The position numbers were made by a program, and so were the translations under genes. Positions 8,857-17,673 of a stretch of 33,154 nt of DNA are shown piece after piece; position 1 is the first letter of the stretch; each line of letters starts with the position of its first letter. Source of the DNA: an uncultured Prevotellaceae bacterium (GTDB lineage Bacteria > Bacteroidota > Bacteroidia > Bacteroidales > Bacteroidaceae); the NCBI GenBank assembly GCA_900316265.1, contig ONCH01000026.1, positions 1 to 33,154 on the forward strand, in the 5' to 3' direction. The notes under the pieces are model-generated. The model had not been told where the DNA came from and made no database searches. It saw only the letters and a list, made by a program, of their open reading frames with translations.

Positions 8857-10215
8857 TTACCGCTGTCGCAACAGTTCCACGATACGAGCCATCTGGTTGG
8901 GGATACGTATCTGCTGCGGACATTTCGGCAGACATTCCTCACAGTCGGCACAACTTCTTGCCCACGTTTCCGTGTTGGGCAACGCCTCGCGCAGTCCGTC
9001 GGCAAACTGTTTCTTCTTCGTAGCATAGTCAGCCGCCGTCTTGTCGGGCAACGGCAGGATATGGCTGTTGACGGCATCGTTATAGTAGGCAAAGTTGCTA
9101 GGAATATCCACACCATAAGGACACGGCATGCAGTAGGCACACGTCGTACAGGGAATCGTGGGGAAGCCCGACATCTGGTCGGCAATATGCGCCAGCAGCG
9201 TATTCTCCGCCTCCGTACATACCTCCAATGGCGAGAACGTCTCCACATTCTCCTTCAGGTGGTCCATGCGGTTCATACCGCTCAGCGTGGTCAGGATATT
9301 CGGATAAGAACCCACCCAGCGGAAAGCCCATCGTGCCGTACTGTCGTTGGGGCGCACTTCTTGCAACTGTTTAACCAGTTCCTTGGCCATACGCCCGAAA
9401 GCGCCGCCACGCAGGGGTTCCATGATAACACATTGTACACCAGCTTTCTCACATTTATTATATAGGTACTCCGCATCGGCGTCCTTCTTCCATCCGCTGC
9501 CCATCGACGCGTGGCGCCAGTCCAGGAAGTTCATCTGAATCTGACAGAAGTCCCACTTGTACTCGTCCTGATGGTCGAGCAGAAAGTCAAAGGGGCGCAC
9601 ATCGCCATGATACGAGAAGCCAAGGTGCTTGATGCGCCCCCCCTCACGCTCCTTCAGCAGGAAGTCCAGCAGGCCATTGTCCAGGAAACGGCCTTTCAGC
9701 GCATCCATACCGCCACCGCCGATGCTGTGCAGCAGGTAATAGTCGATATGATCCACCTTCAAGCGCTCAAACGACTGCTCATACATCCGCTTACACTGGT
9801 CGAAGCCCCACAGGTTCTGGCGCTGGTTCGACATCTTCGTAGCCACATAGTACTTCTCTCTGGGATGACGAGAGAGCGCGTTACCCGTCAGCACCTCCGA
9901 CTGGCCACCCATATACATCGGTGCTGTATCGAAGTAATTCACGCCGTGCTCGATGGCATAGTCCACCAGCTCGTTCACCTCATCCTGATTGTTCGGCAGA
10001 CGCATCATACCAAAGCCCAAGAGCGAAATCTGCTCGCCAGAGCCGTGCTGCACACGATACGTCATACGACTGGAAGCCACCTTCTTCTCGTCCTGTGCGA
10101 ACATGCGGAAAGGCTGCATCATGCTCATGCCCACAACAGCACCTGCACCCATTCCCAACTTGCGCAGAAACTCTCTGCGGCTCATCTCGTTCCGATTGTC
10201 CTTCCTATCCATCAT
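8857..10215 (-). CDS. Tat-exported aldo/keto reductase with C-terminal [4Fe-4S] domain
   Basis: This is an oxidoreductase of unknown substrate. Residues 11-40 form a twin-arginine signal (SRREFLRKLGMGAG followed by a hydrophobic stretch), so export as a folded protein is likely. The aldo/keto reductase barrel carries the catalytic tetrad Asp96, Tyr101, Lys127 and His163. The C-terminal domain has two ferredoxin-like cysteine clusters, C356/C359/C362/C365 and C422/C425/C428/C432, the last followed by proline, as in proteins binding two [4Fe-4S] clusters. The family is common in Bacteroidetes and clostridia. Iron-sulfur plus barrel suggests electron transfer rather than simple NADPH chemistry, but that is inference. 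It is monocistronic, with its own promoter and convergent to ribE. Confidence 0.9.
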   Translation of the reverse strand: MMDRKDNRNEMSRREFLRKLGMGAGAVVGMSMMQPFRMFAQDEKKVASSRMTYRVQHGSGEQISLLGFGMMRLPNNQDEVNELVDYAIEHGVNYFDTAPMYMGGQSEVLTGNALSRHPREKYYVATKMSNQRQNLWGFDQCKRMYEQSFERLKVDHIDYYLLHSIGGGGMDALKGRFLDNGLLDFLLKEREGGRIKHLGFSYHGDVRPFDFLLDHQDEYKWDFCQIQMNFLDWRHASMGSGWKKDADAEYLYNKCEKAGVQCVIMEPLRGGAFGRMAKELVKQLQEVRPNDSTARWAFRWVGSYPNILTTLSGMNRMDHLKENVETFSPLEVCTEAENTLLAHIADQMSGFPTIPCTTCAYCMPCPYGVDIPSNFAYYNDAVNSHILPLPDKTAADYATKKKQFADGLREALPNTETWARSCADCEECLPKCPQQIRIPNQMARIVELLRQR

Positions 10216-10248
10216 ATTTGTTTAGTTTTTAGTTGTCACCTTCGGGTG

Positions 10249-10279
10249 CAAAGATAGCGATTATTCTTGGCATGACAAA
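10249..10279 (-). promoter_or_regulatory. Promoter of the aldo/keto reductase gene
   Basis: On the minus strand TTTG (10276-10279), a 19-base spacer and TATCTTTG (10249-10256) give a full consensus promoter. It lies 33 bases before the start codon at 10215. Confidence 0.75.
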
Positions 10280-10323
10280 ACCTTTTCGTATTAAAAATTT
10301 GGAAGTATCAGAAAAAGCGCGCA

Positions 10324-10358
10324 TATTAGGCTGATAATTGATGTGTATAAGCCTAATA
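10324..10358. promoter_or_regulatory. 9-base perfect inverted repeat upstream of the TonB receptor gene
   Basis: TATTAGGCT at 10324-10332 and AGCCTAATA at 10350-10358 are perfect complements separated by 17 bases. No T-run follows, so it is not an obvious terminator. It lies between the divergent oxidoreductase and receptor genes and may be an operator or an RNA hairpin. The regulator is unknown. Confidence 0.45.
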
Positions 10359-10449
10359 AATAAAGGTATCAAGTAGGAAACTGTGAAGAAAATATTGCGA
10401 CAAAATGGAGGAAAAGTGAAAAAAAGATGATGATTTCAAAGAAAATTCG

Positions 10450-10457
10450 TATATTTA
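10450..10457 (+). promoter_or_regulatory. Weak -7 box for the TonB receptor operon
   Basis: TATATTTA is close to TAnnTTTG and lies 38 bases before the ATG at 10496. No TTTG is found at the proper upstream distance. This is the best candidate in the interval, not a secure call. Confidence 0.35.
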
Positions 10458-10495
10458 CAGTCGAGATTCTATCCAACACAGACTAAACACCAAAA

Positions 10496-12394
10496 ATGAG
10501 AAAGAAAAAGACCTTTGCCGTCATACTGACAATGATAATGACGGCTATCCCCTATGGACAAGTACAGGCAGAGCTGCTGGCGGACTCGCTGGCACTCGAA
10601 GAAGTAGTAGTAACCGGCACGAGGAACGCCACCGACGTGCGCCACCTGCCAATGACGGTGACGGTGATTGGTCGCGACCTGCTGACAGCTGGGCACCAGA
10701 CAAGCGTTCTGCCAATAGTCATGCGCGAAGTACCAGGATTTTTTCTGACCTCGCGAGCCATGATGGGCTACGGCGTATCAACAGGTGCGGCAGGCGGCAT
10801 CAACCTACGTGGTATCACGGGTGGAGCAGGCCAACTACTGGTGCTCATCGACGGTCACCCGCAGTATCAGGGTATCTACGGTCACCCCATTTCCGACAGT
10901 TATCAGACGCTGATGGCCGAGCGCGTGGAAGTGTTGCGCGGTCCTGCCTCGGTACTCTACGGAAGCAACGCCATGGGTGGCGTGATGAACATTGTGACGC
11001 GCCAGAGTCCTGTCGGCCGTAATTTTGTCAAGACCAATATCCAAGTGGGTGCGGGCAGCTACGGCACCGTCCAGACAGAAGTATCGAACCAGTTACGCAG
11101 CGGACGCTTCAGCAGTACCGTTTCAGCACAATACAACCGTACGGATAACCACCGTCCACGCATGGGTTTTGAGCAATATGGCGGCTACCTGAAACTGGGC
11201 TACGATCTGAACAACCATTGGAACGCCTACGTGGACGCCAATATCACCCACTTCAACGCCAGCTACCCTGGTACGACTGACAAACCATTGTATGACGCAG
11301 ACCAATGGATTACGCGCGGCGTGATTTCGGCTGCCATCGAGAACCACTACGGACGAACCAGCGGTGCCCTCTCAGTCTATACGAATTTCGGCCGTCACAA
11401 GATAGACGACGGCACGGCTAATCCCGACGCTCCTACGCAGCGTTATTTCCGTTCAAAGGACGCGTTGACGGGCGTGTCATTCTATCAGAGCATCCAACTG
11501 TTTGAGGGCAACCGCGTGACAGCAGGTCTGGACTACATGCACATCTACGGCAATGCCTATTATACATCGAAGGCTACTGACGAGGTGATGGATACTCCTA
11601 ACAAGCAGAGTGGCAAGTCGTATCGCAACGAGATAGCAGGCTACGTGGACTTCCGTCAGGATCTGCTCAGCTGGCTGACCATTGATGCCGGTCTGCGAGT
11701 AGACCACCACAATATCACTGGCACGGAATGGGTACCACAGGCAGGTGTAGTGGTACGTCCCATTGAGACGGGCGAGGTAAAGGCGATGGTAAGCAAGGGA
11801 TTCCGCAATCCCACCATGCGCGAAATGTATCTCTATCCACCCTCGAGCACCGACCTGGAACCTGAGCGTCTGTGGAACTACGAGCTATCGTGGAAACACC
11901 GCATGAATAGCGGATTCACCTATGGTGCCAATATATATTATATAAAAGGTGACAATATGATTCAGACGGTACAGGTGGATGGCAAGCCCCGTAACGTGAA
12001 CACGGGAGAAATTGAGAACTGGGGTGTAGAAGCAGAGGCAAAATATCCTGTTGGCAACTACCTCAATATCCGTGCCAACGCAGCCTATCTGCACATGAAG
12101 AACAAGGTGGTTGCCGCCCCTGAAGGCAGCTACTTCCTGGGCGCAGACTATCGCAACGGCAAATGGTTCGCCAGCCTCGGTTTGCAATACATCAACAATC
12201 TCTATACCGTCGTAGGTGACGGCGAGGAGAAGGAGAACTTCGTGCTGCTCGACGCCTCGGTGACCTATGCTGCCAGCCGCAACATCAATCTATGGGCTCG
12301 CGGTGAGAACCTGCTGGCACAGAAGTACGAAATCAACTACGGCTATCCCATGCCCCGAGCCACATTCATGGGCGGCGTGAGCGTGAACTTCTGA
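10496..12394 (+). CDS. TonB-dependent outer membrane receptor (BtuB/FepA-like size)
   Basis: This is an outer membrane active-transport channel for a scarce nutrient such as a cofactor, heme or siderophore. The 632 residues start with a signal peptide (about 1-25, ending QVQA). A plug domain follows, with EEVVVTGTR, INLRGITGG, VLIDGHPQYQG, VEVLRGPASVLYGSNAMGGVMNIVTR (about 40-165). The beta-barrel ends in phenylalanine, as expected for a BAM substrate. It lacks the carboxypeptidase-regulatory-like N-terminal extension of SusC proteins and has no SusD partner, so glycan import is unlikely. The next gene, 28 bases downstream, is an ECF S-component-like membrane protein, which points to vitamin or cofactor uptake. 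The exact substrate cannot be read from the sequence. Confidence 0.92.
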   Translation: MRKKKTFAVILTMIMTAIPYGQVQAELLADSLALEEVVVTGTRNATDVRHLPMTVTVIGRDLLTAGHQTSVLPIVMREVPGFFLTSRAMMGYGVSTGAAGGINLRGITGGAGQLLVLIDGHPQYQGIYGHPISDSYQTLMAERVEVLRGPASVLYGSNAMGGVMNIVTRQSPVGRNFVKTNIQVGAGSYGTVQTEVSNQLRSGRFSSTVSAQYNRTDNHRPRMGFEQYGGYLKLGYDLNNHWNAYVDANITHFNASYPGTTDKPLYDADQWITRGVISAAIENHYGRTSGALSVYTNFGRHKIDDGTANPDAPTQRYFRSKDALTGVSFYQSIQLFEGNRVTAGLDYMHIYGNAYYTSKATDEVMDTPNKQSGKSYRNEIAGYVDFRQDLLSWLTIDAGLRVDHHNITGTEWVPQAGVVVRPIETGEVKAMVSKGFRNPTMREMYLYPPSSTDLEPERLWNYELSWKHRMNSGFTYGANIYYIKGDNMIQTVQVDGKPRNVNTGEIENWGVEAEAKYPVGNYLNIRANAAYLHMKNKVVAAPEGSYFLGADYRNGKWFASLGLQYINNLYTVVGDGEEKENFVLLDASVTYAASRNINLWARGENLLAQKYEINYGYPMPRATFMGGVSVNF

Positions 12395-12422
12395 ACATAC
12401 AAAAACAAAAACTCAATAACTT

Positions 12423-12932
12423 ATGCAAGCAACAACAAGACTTTACACTTTGAATTATGACGAGGCAAAGACCTACTTGTGGACTATCATCTTCGTAGCC
12501 TGCAATCTGTTATTGCCTCAGGTGTTCCACCTCGTCCCGCAGGGCGGCATCATCTTCTCGCCGCTGTCGCTGGTCATCCTAGTCGGCGCCTATAAATTTG
12601 GCTGGAAGACAGGGGTGCTGGCAGCACTTCTCTCACCAGCAGTCAATCATCTGGTTACAGGCATGCCCTCTATGAGCGTGTTACTCGTAATGACGATGAA
12701 ACTTGCCGTCCTTGCCCTCGTTGCTGGACTGACCGCCCAGCACTTCAAGAGTGCCACATTACCCCTACTCATCGGCGTGGTACTAGTAACCAAAGTCCTT
12801 GAAGCACTCGGCGAGTTTATTATGACGGGGGGCATTGCAGCCACCATTGCAGACTTCACCATTGGCTGGCCTGGCTTGCTGCTTCAGGTTGTTGGCGGTT
12901 ACCTTATCATCAACTATCTTCTGAAGAAATAA
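12423..12932 (+). CDS. ECF transporter S-component-like integral membrane protein
   Basis: This small protein of 169 residues has about five or six predicted membrane helices. Hydrophobic stretches lie near residues 20-35, 45-60, 64-78, 85-102, 110-128 and 145-165. Size, layout and the internal Gly/Pro-rich loop (HLVTGMPSMSV) resemble substrate-binding S components of energy-coupling factor transporters. Those work with a shared EcfT/EcfA module, which is not in this window. Following a TonB receptor, it could carry the same ligand across the inner membrane. The S-component assignment rests on general appearance and context, and the substrate is unknown. A strong terminator follows. Confidence 0.65.
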   Translation: MQATTRLYTLNYDEAKTYLWTIIFVACNLLLPQVFHLVPQGGIIFSPLSLVILVGAYKFGWKTGVLAALLSPAVNHLVTGMPSMSVLLVMTMKLAVLALVAGLTAQHFKSATLPLLIGVVLVTKVLEALGEFIMTGGIAATIADFTIGWPGLLLQVVGGYLIINYLLKK

Positions 12933-12952
12933 CATCTGAGAAAATACAATAG

Positions 12953-12997
12953 AAAGACGGCTGACCAGAATAAGGTTGGCCGCCTTTAATTTTTTTT
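12953..12997 (+). terminator. Rho-independent terminator after the receptor/S-component operon
   Basis: Stem 12958-12966 pairs with 12974-12982 (9 pairs including two G-U) around a 7-base loop. It is followed by CCTTTAA and a run of eight T. Confidence 0.85.
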
Positions 12998-13009
12998 AGT
13001 CTAAAATAT

Positions 13010-13040
13010 TTTGTGGTTTCGTCGATATTATTTACCTTTG
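13010..13040 (+). promoter_or_regulatory. Promoter of the TolC-MacA-MacB operon
   Basis: TTTG at 13010-13013, a 19-base spacer and TACCTTTG at 13033-13040 match the Bacteroidetes consensus. It lies 57 bases before the tolC-like start and is the only clear promoter for the seven-gene run to 20312. The leader has an imperfect AGTTCAA repeat. Confidence 0.75.
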
Positions 13041-13097
13041 CAGCGATAAAATGTTGAGAGTTCAAAAAGCTCAAGAGTTCAAGAAGAGAAAGAAGAT

Positions 13098-14399
13098 ATG
13101 AAGAAAGGAATTACGATTATGGCAGCGATGCTGGTGGCCCTGGGCGCCCACGCACAAAAAAAGTGGACGCTGAAGGAGTGTATCGACTATGCCATTGAAA
13201 ACAACGTCACGCTGAAGCAGGTAAAGCTGAAGGCGAAAAGCGCACAGGAGGACGTGAAGCAGTCACGAGCTGCCCTGCTGCCCACGGTGACGGCCAGCAC
13301 CAATCAGGGTGTGGGCTATAGTCCGTTTGACGAGTCGGGTGCAGACAAGACGTACTATAGCGGTTCGTACAACGTGAATGCGCAATGGACGGTATGGAAC
13401 GGCGGTCAGAACACCAACGCGCTGAAGATTAACAAGTTGACGGCAGAACAGTCGGAATTGTCGGTTGACGAGACCTCGAACGACATTCAGGAGACCGTCA
13501 CCAAGCTCTTCGTGCAAATACTCTACATGACCGAAGCCATCGAGGTGAACCGTCAGAGTCTGGAGACCAGCAAAAAGAATGAGGAACGCGGGCGCACGAT
13601 GGTGGAAGTGGGCAAGATGTCGAAAGCCGACCTCGCCCAGCTGACAGCGCAGCGCGTAGCCAGCGAATATGCCATTGTGGAGTCTGAGACGCAGCTGAGC
13701 AAGTATAAGCAACAGCTGAAGAACGAGTTGGAGTTGCTTGACCAGCGGGAGTTCGACATAGCGATTCCCACCACCAGCGACCAGCAGGCTTTGGTCGATA
13801 TCCCCGCGATGTTAAGCGTCTATCAGGCTGCCCTCATGCAGCGTCCTGAAGTTAAGAATGCCCAGCTGGGTGTGGAGTCGAGCAAGTTGCAGCTGAAGAG
13901 TGCGAGGGCGGGCCACTTGCCTACCGTCACGATGTCGGGTAGCGCCAGCACCTCGACTAACAGCATGTCGGACGTGACTTGGGGCCAGCAGATGAAGAGG
14001 GGTCTGGGACTGTCAGGAAGCGTTATCGTCAGCGTGCCCATCATCGACGGACGCAAGGCGAAAACCTCTATCCGCAAGGCGAAGATAGCAGAAGAGCAGG
14101 CTGTATTGTCGTTCCAGAACGAGGAAGACAACCTGTACTATACCATCGAAGGGCTGTGGCTCGACGCCGTGAACAACCAGCAGAAGTTCATCTCGGCCTC
14201 AGCATCCGTTGACAGCGAGCAGGCCAGCTACGACCTGCTGCAGGAGCAGTTCAACCTGGGACTGAAGAACATCGTGGAGCTGTTGAGCGGCAAGGACAAA
14301 TTGCTCACCGCCCTGCAAAACAAGTTGCAGTCGAAGTATATGACGATACTGAATATACAGCTACTGAAATTCTATGAGGGAAAACAAATAAACATTTAA
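13098..14399 (+). CDS. TolC-family outer membrane efflux protein
   Basis: TolC-type proteins form the trimeric outer membrane and periplasmic exit duct of tripartite pumps. The 433 residues have a signal peptide (about 1-20, ending GAHAQ) and two repeats of long amphipathic helices (ECIDYAIENNVTLKQ at about 27 and ALMQRPEVKNAQLGVESSKLQLK near 245). A normal C terminus follows. The adaptor gene begins one base after its stop (ATG at 14401), giving a clean outer membrane/adaptor/ATPase/permease order. The cargo could be a macrolide-like drug, a peptide or a lipid; the sequence does not say. Confidence 0.94.
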   Translation: MKKGITIMAAMLVALGAHAQKKWTLKECIDYAIENNVTLKQVKLKAKSAQEDVKQSRAALLPTVTASTNQGVGYSPFDESGADKTYYSGSYNVNAQWTVWNGGQNTNALKINKLTAEQSELSVDETSNDIQETVTKLFVQILYMTEAIEVNRQSLETSKKNEERGRTMVEVGKMSKADLAQLTAQRVASEYAIVESETQLSKYKQQLKNELELLDQREFDIAIPTTSDQQALVDIPAMLSVYQAALMQRPEVKNAQLGVESSKLQLKSARAGHLPTVTMSGSASTSTNSMSDVTWGQQMKRGLGLSGSVIVSVPIIDGRKAKTSIRKAKIAEEQAVLSFQNEEDNLYYTIEGLWLDAVNNQQKFISASASVDSEQASYDLLQEQFNLGLKNIVELLSGKDKLLTALQNKLQSKYMTILNIQLLKFYEGKQINI

Positions 14400-14400
14400 T

Positions 14401-15597
14401 ATGAAGAATAAGAAGATATGGATGGGCGTAGGTGCTGTAGTCATCGTTGCCCTCGTCATCTGGATGTGCTCAGGTGGCAAGAAAGAAGAGACTGTGGAGT
14501 TTGAGACCGCCAAGGCTGAGCGTCAGGATATCCACACCACGATTACCGCTACAGGTACCATCGAACCCGTGACCTCGGTTACCGTAGGTACACAGGTGTC
14601 GGGTATCGTGTCGAAGCTCTATGTGGACTACAACTCGGTAGTCAAGAAGGGTCAGGTGATTGCCGAGCTGGACAAGACCAACCTGACCAGCGAGCTGAAC
14701 CGTGCCAAGGCCGACCTGAGCAGCGCAGAGAGTACGCTGGCCTACGAGACCGCCAACTTCAAGCGCTACCAGACGCTGTTTGACAAGGGACTGGTCAGCG
14801 CCAACGACTACGAGTCAGCAAAACTGTCTTACGAGAAAGCCCGTCAGACGGCAGCCTCCAGTCGTGAGAACGTGCAGAAGGCACAGACCAACCTCGGCTA
14901 CGCTACGATTACCAGCCCGATTGACGGCGTAGTGCTGTCGAAGGCTGTTGAGGAAGGTCAGACCGTTGCTGCCTCGTTCAACACCCCTGAGCTGTTCAAC
15001 ATTGCCCAAGACCTGACCGACATGCGCGTGATTGCCGATATTGACGAGGCTGATATTGGCGGCGTCAAGGAAGGTCAGCGCGTCACCTTCACCGTCGATG
15101 CCTTCCCCGACGACAAGTTCGAGGGACAGGTGACACAGGTGCGCCAAGAGGCTACCACCACGAGCAATGTGGTCACCTACGAGGTAGTTATCTCTGCTCC
15201 CAACAAGGACCTGAAGCTGAAGCCCGGACTGACCGCCAACGTCACCATCTATACGCTGGAGAAGAACGGCGTATTGGCTGTCCCTGCTAAGGCCCTGCGT
15301 TTCACACCTAACGAGGCCCTGCTGAAGAACGGACAGCAGATAGAAGACCTGGAGGTGCCTATGAAGGTATGGACGCTGGAGGGTAACACCTTCAAGGCGC
15401 ATAAGGTAGAGGTTGGTACCACCAACGGCATGCTGACCGAAATCGTCAGCGGCATCAATGAAGGTACCGACGTCCTCGTGGACTTCAAGATTAGCGGTGG
15501 CGAGGCAGAACAGGCTGGCCAGCAGGCTCAGAACCCCTTCATGCCACGTCCACGAAACAATAGGAATCAGCAAGGACAACAGGGACAAAAGAAATAA
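14401..15597 (+). CDS. MacA/HlyD-family periplasmic adaptor
   Basis: This membrane fusion protein links the MacB-type pump to TolC. An N-terminal anchor (about residues 5-23) is followed by a lipoyl/barrel-sandwich half (TVGTQVSGIVSKLYVDYNS). Next come a helical hairpin (about 95-165), the second lipoyl half (ATITSPIDGVVLSK), a beta-barrel and a membrane-proximal domain. The tail is rich in Gln, Asn and Gly (RNNRNQQGQQGQKK) and unlikely to be structured. The gene sits between the tolC-like and ATPase genes; the hairpin-repeat pair begins 3 bases after its stop. Confidence 0.93.
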   Translation: MKNKKIWMGVGAVVIVALVIWMCSGGKKEETVEFETAKAERQDIHTTITATGTIEPVTSVTVGTQVSGIVSKLYVDYNSVVKKGQVIAELDKTNLTSELNRAKADLSSAESTLAYETANFKRYQTLFDKGLVSANDYESAKLSYEKARQTAASSRENVQKAQTNLGYATITSPIDGVVLSKAVEEGQTVAASFNTPELFNIAQDLTDMRVIADIDEADIGGVKEGQRVTFTVDAFPDDKFEGQVTQVRQEATTTSNVVTYEVVISAPNKDLKLKPGLTANVTIYTLEKNGVLAVPAKALRFTPNEALLKNGQQIEDLEVPMKVWTLEGNTFKAHKVEVGTTNGMLTEIVSGINEGTDVLVDFKISGGEAEQAGQQAQNPFMPRPRNNRNQQGQQGQKK

Positions 15598-15600
15598 AAA

Positions 15601-15711
15601 CCCACCCCCTGCCCCTCCCCAAGGGAGGGGAGGTTTAATAGCAAACATGATGGACAATAATAATATAATAGGTAACCAAGCCCCCTCCCCTCGGGAGGGG
15701 AACGGGGTGGG
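15601..15711. repeat. Inverted pair of GC-rich hairpin repeats (BIME-like)
   Basis: Copy 1 (about 15601-15633) contains CCCCTCCC/GGGAGGGG arms at 15612-15619 and 15623-15630. Copy 2 (about 15681-15711) has the same arms at 15682-15689 and 15693-15700. The outer flank CCCACCCCCTG of copy 1 reappears as its reverse complement, with two differences, at the end of copy 2. The copies are therefore inverted, about 47 bases apart. They surround the start codon of the ABC ATPase gene, and copy 2 is translated. Confidence 0.8.
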
Positions 15712-16456
15712 TTCCAAGGTAGTCATTGAGCTGCAGAATGTGAAGCGCTACTTCCAGGTGGGCTCGGAGACGGTGAAGGCCTTGAGAGGCGTCTCGTTCA
15801 AGATCTACGAGGGCGAGTTCGTCACCATTCAGGGCACGTCAGGCTCCGGCAAGTCGACGCTGCTGAACCAGCTGGGCTGTCTGGACACCCCCACGAGTGG
15901 CGAGTACTTCCTCGACGGCATCTCCGTGCGCACCATGTCGAAGACCCAGCGTGCCCACCTGAGGAATCAGAAGATTGGCTTCGTGTTCCAGAACTACAAC
16001 CTGCTGGCGAAGACCACCGCCGTAGAGAACGTAGAGCTGCCGCTGATGTATAATAACAAGTACGATGCCCGTCAGCGTCGCCGTGCAGCCATCAAGGCCC
16101 TGCAGGCCGTAGGTCTGGGCGACCGTCTGTACCACAAGTCGAACCAGATGTCGGGTGGACAGATGCAGCGTGTAGCTATTGCCCGCGCCTTGGTCAACGA
16201 GCCTGCCGTGCTGTTGGCCGACGAGGCTACCGGTAACCTCGATACGCGCACATCGTTCGAGATGCTGGTTTTGTTCCAGGAGCTCTACAAACAGGGACAC
16301 ACCATCATCTTCGTGACCCACAACCCTGAGATTGCCGAATACAGCAGTCGCAACATCAACCTGCGCGACGGCAAGATTCGTGAGGATACCATCAACGAGA
16401 ATATTAAGTCGGCAGCAGAGGCACTAGCCAAGTTGCCAGCACCACAAGACGATTAA
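15647..16456 (+). CDS. MacB-type ABC transporter ATPase
   Basis: This is the nucleotide-binding subunit of the tripartite pump, separate from the permease as in LolD-like systems. From the ATG at 15647 it has 269 residues: Walker [10 protein letters not shown] (63-71), Q-loop at VFQNYNLL, signature [10 protein letters not shown] (168-177), Walker [10 protein letters not shown] (188-196) and the H-loop FVTHNPE. The first 25 or so residues are not family-like: [13 protein letters not shown] is encoded by the second copy of a GC-rich hairpin repeat. ATG at 15650 or GTG at 15707 are alternative starts; the GTG would give a product closer to family length. A more upstream start would overlap the adaptor gene and is unlikely. 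The permease starts 3 bases after its stop. Confidence 0.92.
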   Translation: MMDNNNIIGNQAPSPREGNGVGSKVVIELQNVKRYFQVGSETVKALRGVSFKIYEGEFVTIQGTSGSGKSTLLNQLGCLDTPTSGEYFLDGISVRTMSKTQRAHLRNQKIGFVFQNYNLLAKTTAVENVELPLMYNNKYDARQRRRAAIKALQAVGLGDRLYHKSNQMSGGQMQRVAIARALVNEPAVLLADEATGNLDTRTSFEMLVLFQELYKQGHTIIFVTHNPEIAEYSSRNINLRDGKIREDTINENIKSAAEALAKLPAPQDD

Positions 16457-16458
16457 AT

Positions 16459-17673
16459 ATGAATCTATTAAATCTATTTAAGATAAGCATCAGGGCCGTA
16501 GCCAACAACAAGATGAGGTCGTTCCTCTCGATGTTGGGTATTATTATCGGTGTAGCTGCCGTCATCATTATGATGTCAATTGGTCAGGGCTCGAAGGAGA
16601 GCATCCGTCAGGAACTGTCGACCATGGGTACCAACCTGCTTACTATCCGCCCGGGTGCCGACATGCGTGGTGGCGTGCGGCAAGACCCGTCAGCCATGCA
16701 GACGCTGAAGATGGCCGACTACGAGCGCATCATGCGTGAGAAGAAGTTCGTGTCGAAGGTGTCTCCTGAAGTCACCGCCAGCGGTCAGGCCATCTATGGT
16801 AATAACAATACCACTACCTCGATGTATGGTGAATCGATGGAGTATCTGGACATCAAGCAATGGAGCGTGGAGGAAGGTGACTGCTTCACCGAGGAGGACA
16901 TCAAGAAGGCCGCCAAGGTGTGTGTCATCGGAGCCACCGTCGTCAAGGAACTGTTCAACGGTCACGACCCCATCGGCAAGACCATCCGCTTCAAGAGCAT
17001 CCCCATGCGTGTCGTAGGTGTGCTGAAAGCGAAGGGCTACAACTCATGGGGCATGGACCAGGACAACGTCGTCATAGCCCCCTACACCACCGTCATGAAG
17101 CGTATCGCTGCCCAGACCTACTTCTCCAGCATCGTCTGCTCGGCACTCACAGAAGAGCTGAGCGATGCCGCCATTGAGGAGCTGACTCAGATGTTGCGCG
17201 ACAACCACAAGCTGAAGGGCGAGGCTGCCGACGACTTCACCATCCGTTCGCAAGCAGAAATGATGGAAACCATGTCCAGCACGATGGATACCGTAACCAT
17301 CATCCTCGTCGTTGCTGCCGCTTTCTCGTTGCTCGTAGCCGGTATCGGCATTATGAACATCATGCTGGTGTCAGTTACCGAACGCACCAAGGAGATAGGC
17401 CTGCGAATGGCTGTAGGAGCCACAGGTCCCGTCATCTCGCTACAGTTCCTGATAGAGTCGGTACTCATATCGGTTACTGGCGGACTGCTGGGCGTTATCG
17501 TGGGCGTTGCCGCCAGCACGTTTGTGGCATCCTTCGGTATGCCATCGAGCGTACCGGCATGGTCTATCTACGTGTCCTTCCTCGTGTGCGTCTGCATCGG
17601 CGTACTCTTCGGATATATTCCCGCACAGAAAGCTGCAAACATGGACCCCATAGAAGCCATCCGTCATGAATAA
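16459..17673 (+). CDS. MacB/FtsX-type ABC transporter permease
   Basis: This permease of 404 residues has the MacB layout: one N-terminal membrane helix (about 20-42, MLGIIIGVAAVIIMMS), a large periplasmic domain (about 45-270) and a C-terminal FtsX core of three helices (about 275-300, 325-350, 365-390). The FtsX signature GIGIMNIMLVSVTERTKEIG is present. Such type VII ABC proteins couple cytoplasmic ATP hydrolysis to movement of periplasmic substrates through TolC. Its stop overlaps the start of the sensor kinase by 8 bases, so kinase translation is probably coupled. Confidence 0.94.
   Translation: MNLLNLFKISIRAVANNKMRSFLSMLGIIIGVAAVIIMMSIGQGSKESIRQELSTMGTNLLTIRPGADMRGGVRQDPSAMQTLKMADYERIMREKKFVSKVSPEVTASGQAIYGNNNTTTSMYGESMEYLDIKQWSVEEGDCFTEEDIKKAAKVCVIGATVVKELFNGHDPIGKTIRFKSIPMRVVGVLKAKGYNSWGMDQDNVVIAPYTTVMKRIAAQTYFSSIVCSALTEELSDAAIEELTQMLRDNHKLKGEAADDFTIRSQAEMMETMSSTMDTVTIILVVAAAFSLLVAGIGIMNIMLVSVTERTKEIGLRMAVGATGPVISLQFLIESVLISVTGGLLGVIVGVAASTFVASFGMPSSVPAWSIYVSFLVCVCIGVLFGYIPAQKAANMDPIEAIRHE

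Noticed and set aside
9511-10257. Long plus-strand frame opposite the aldo/keto reductase gene
   Set aside because: It is an antisense shadow: the minus strand encodes a clear enzyme with catalytic residues, and the plus-strand translation is low in protein-like features.
14815-15726. Long minus-strand frame opposite the adaptor gene
   Set aside because: Shadow of the MacA-like gene; it has no family features and no promoter.
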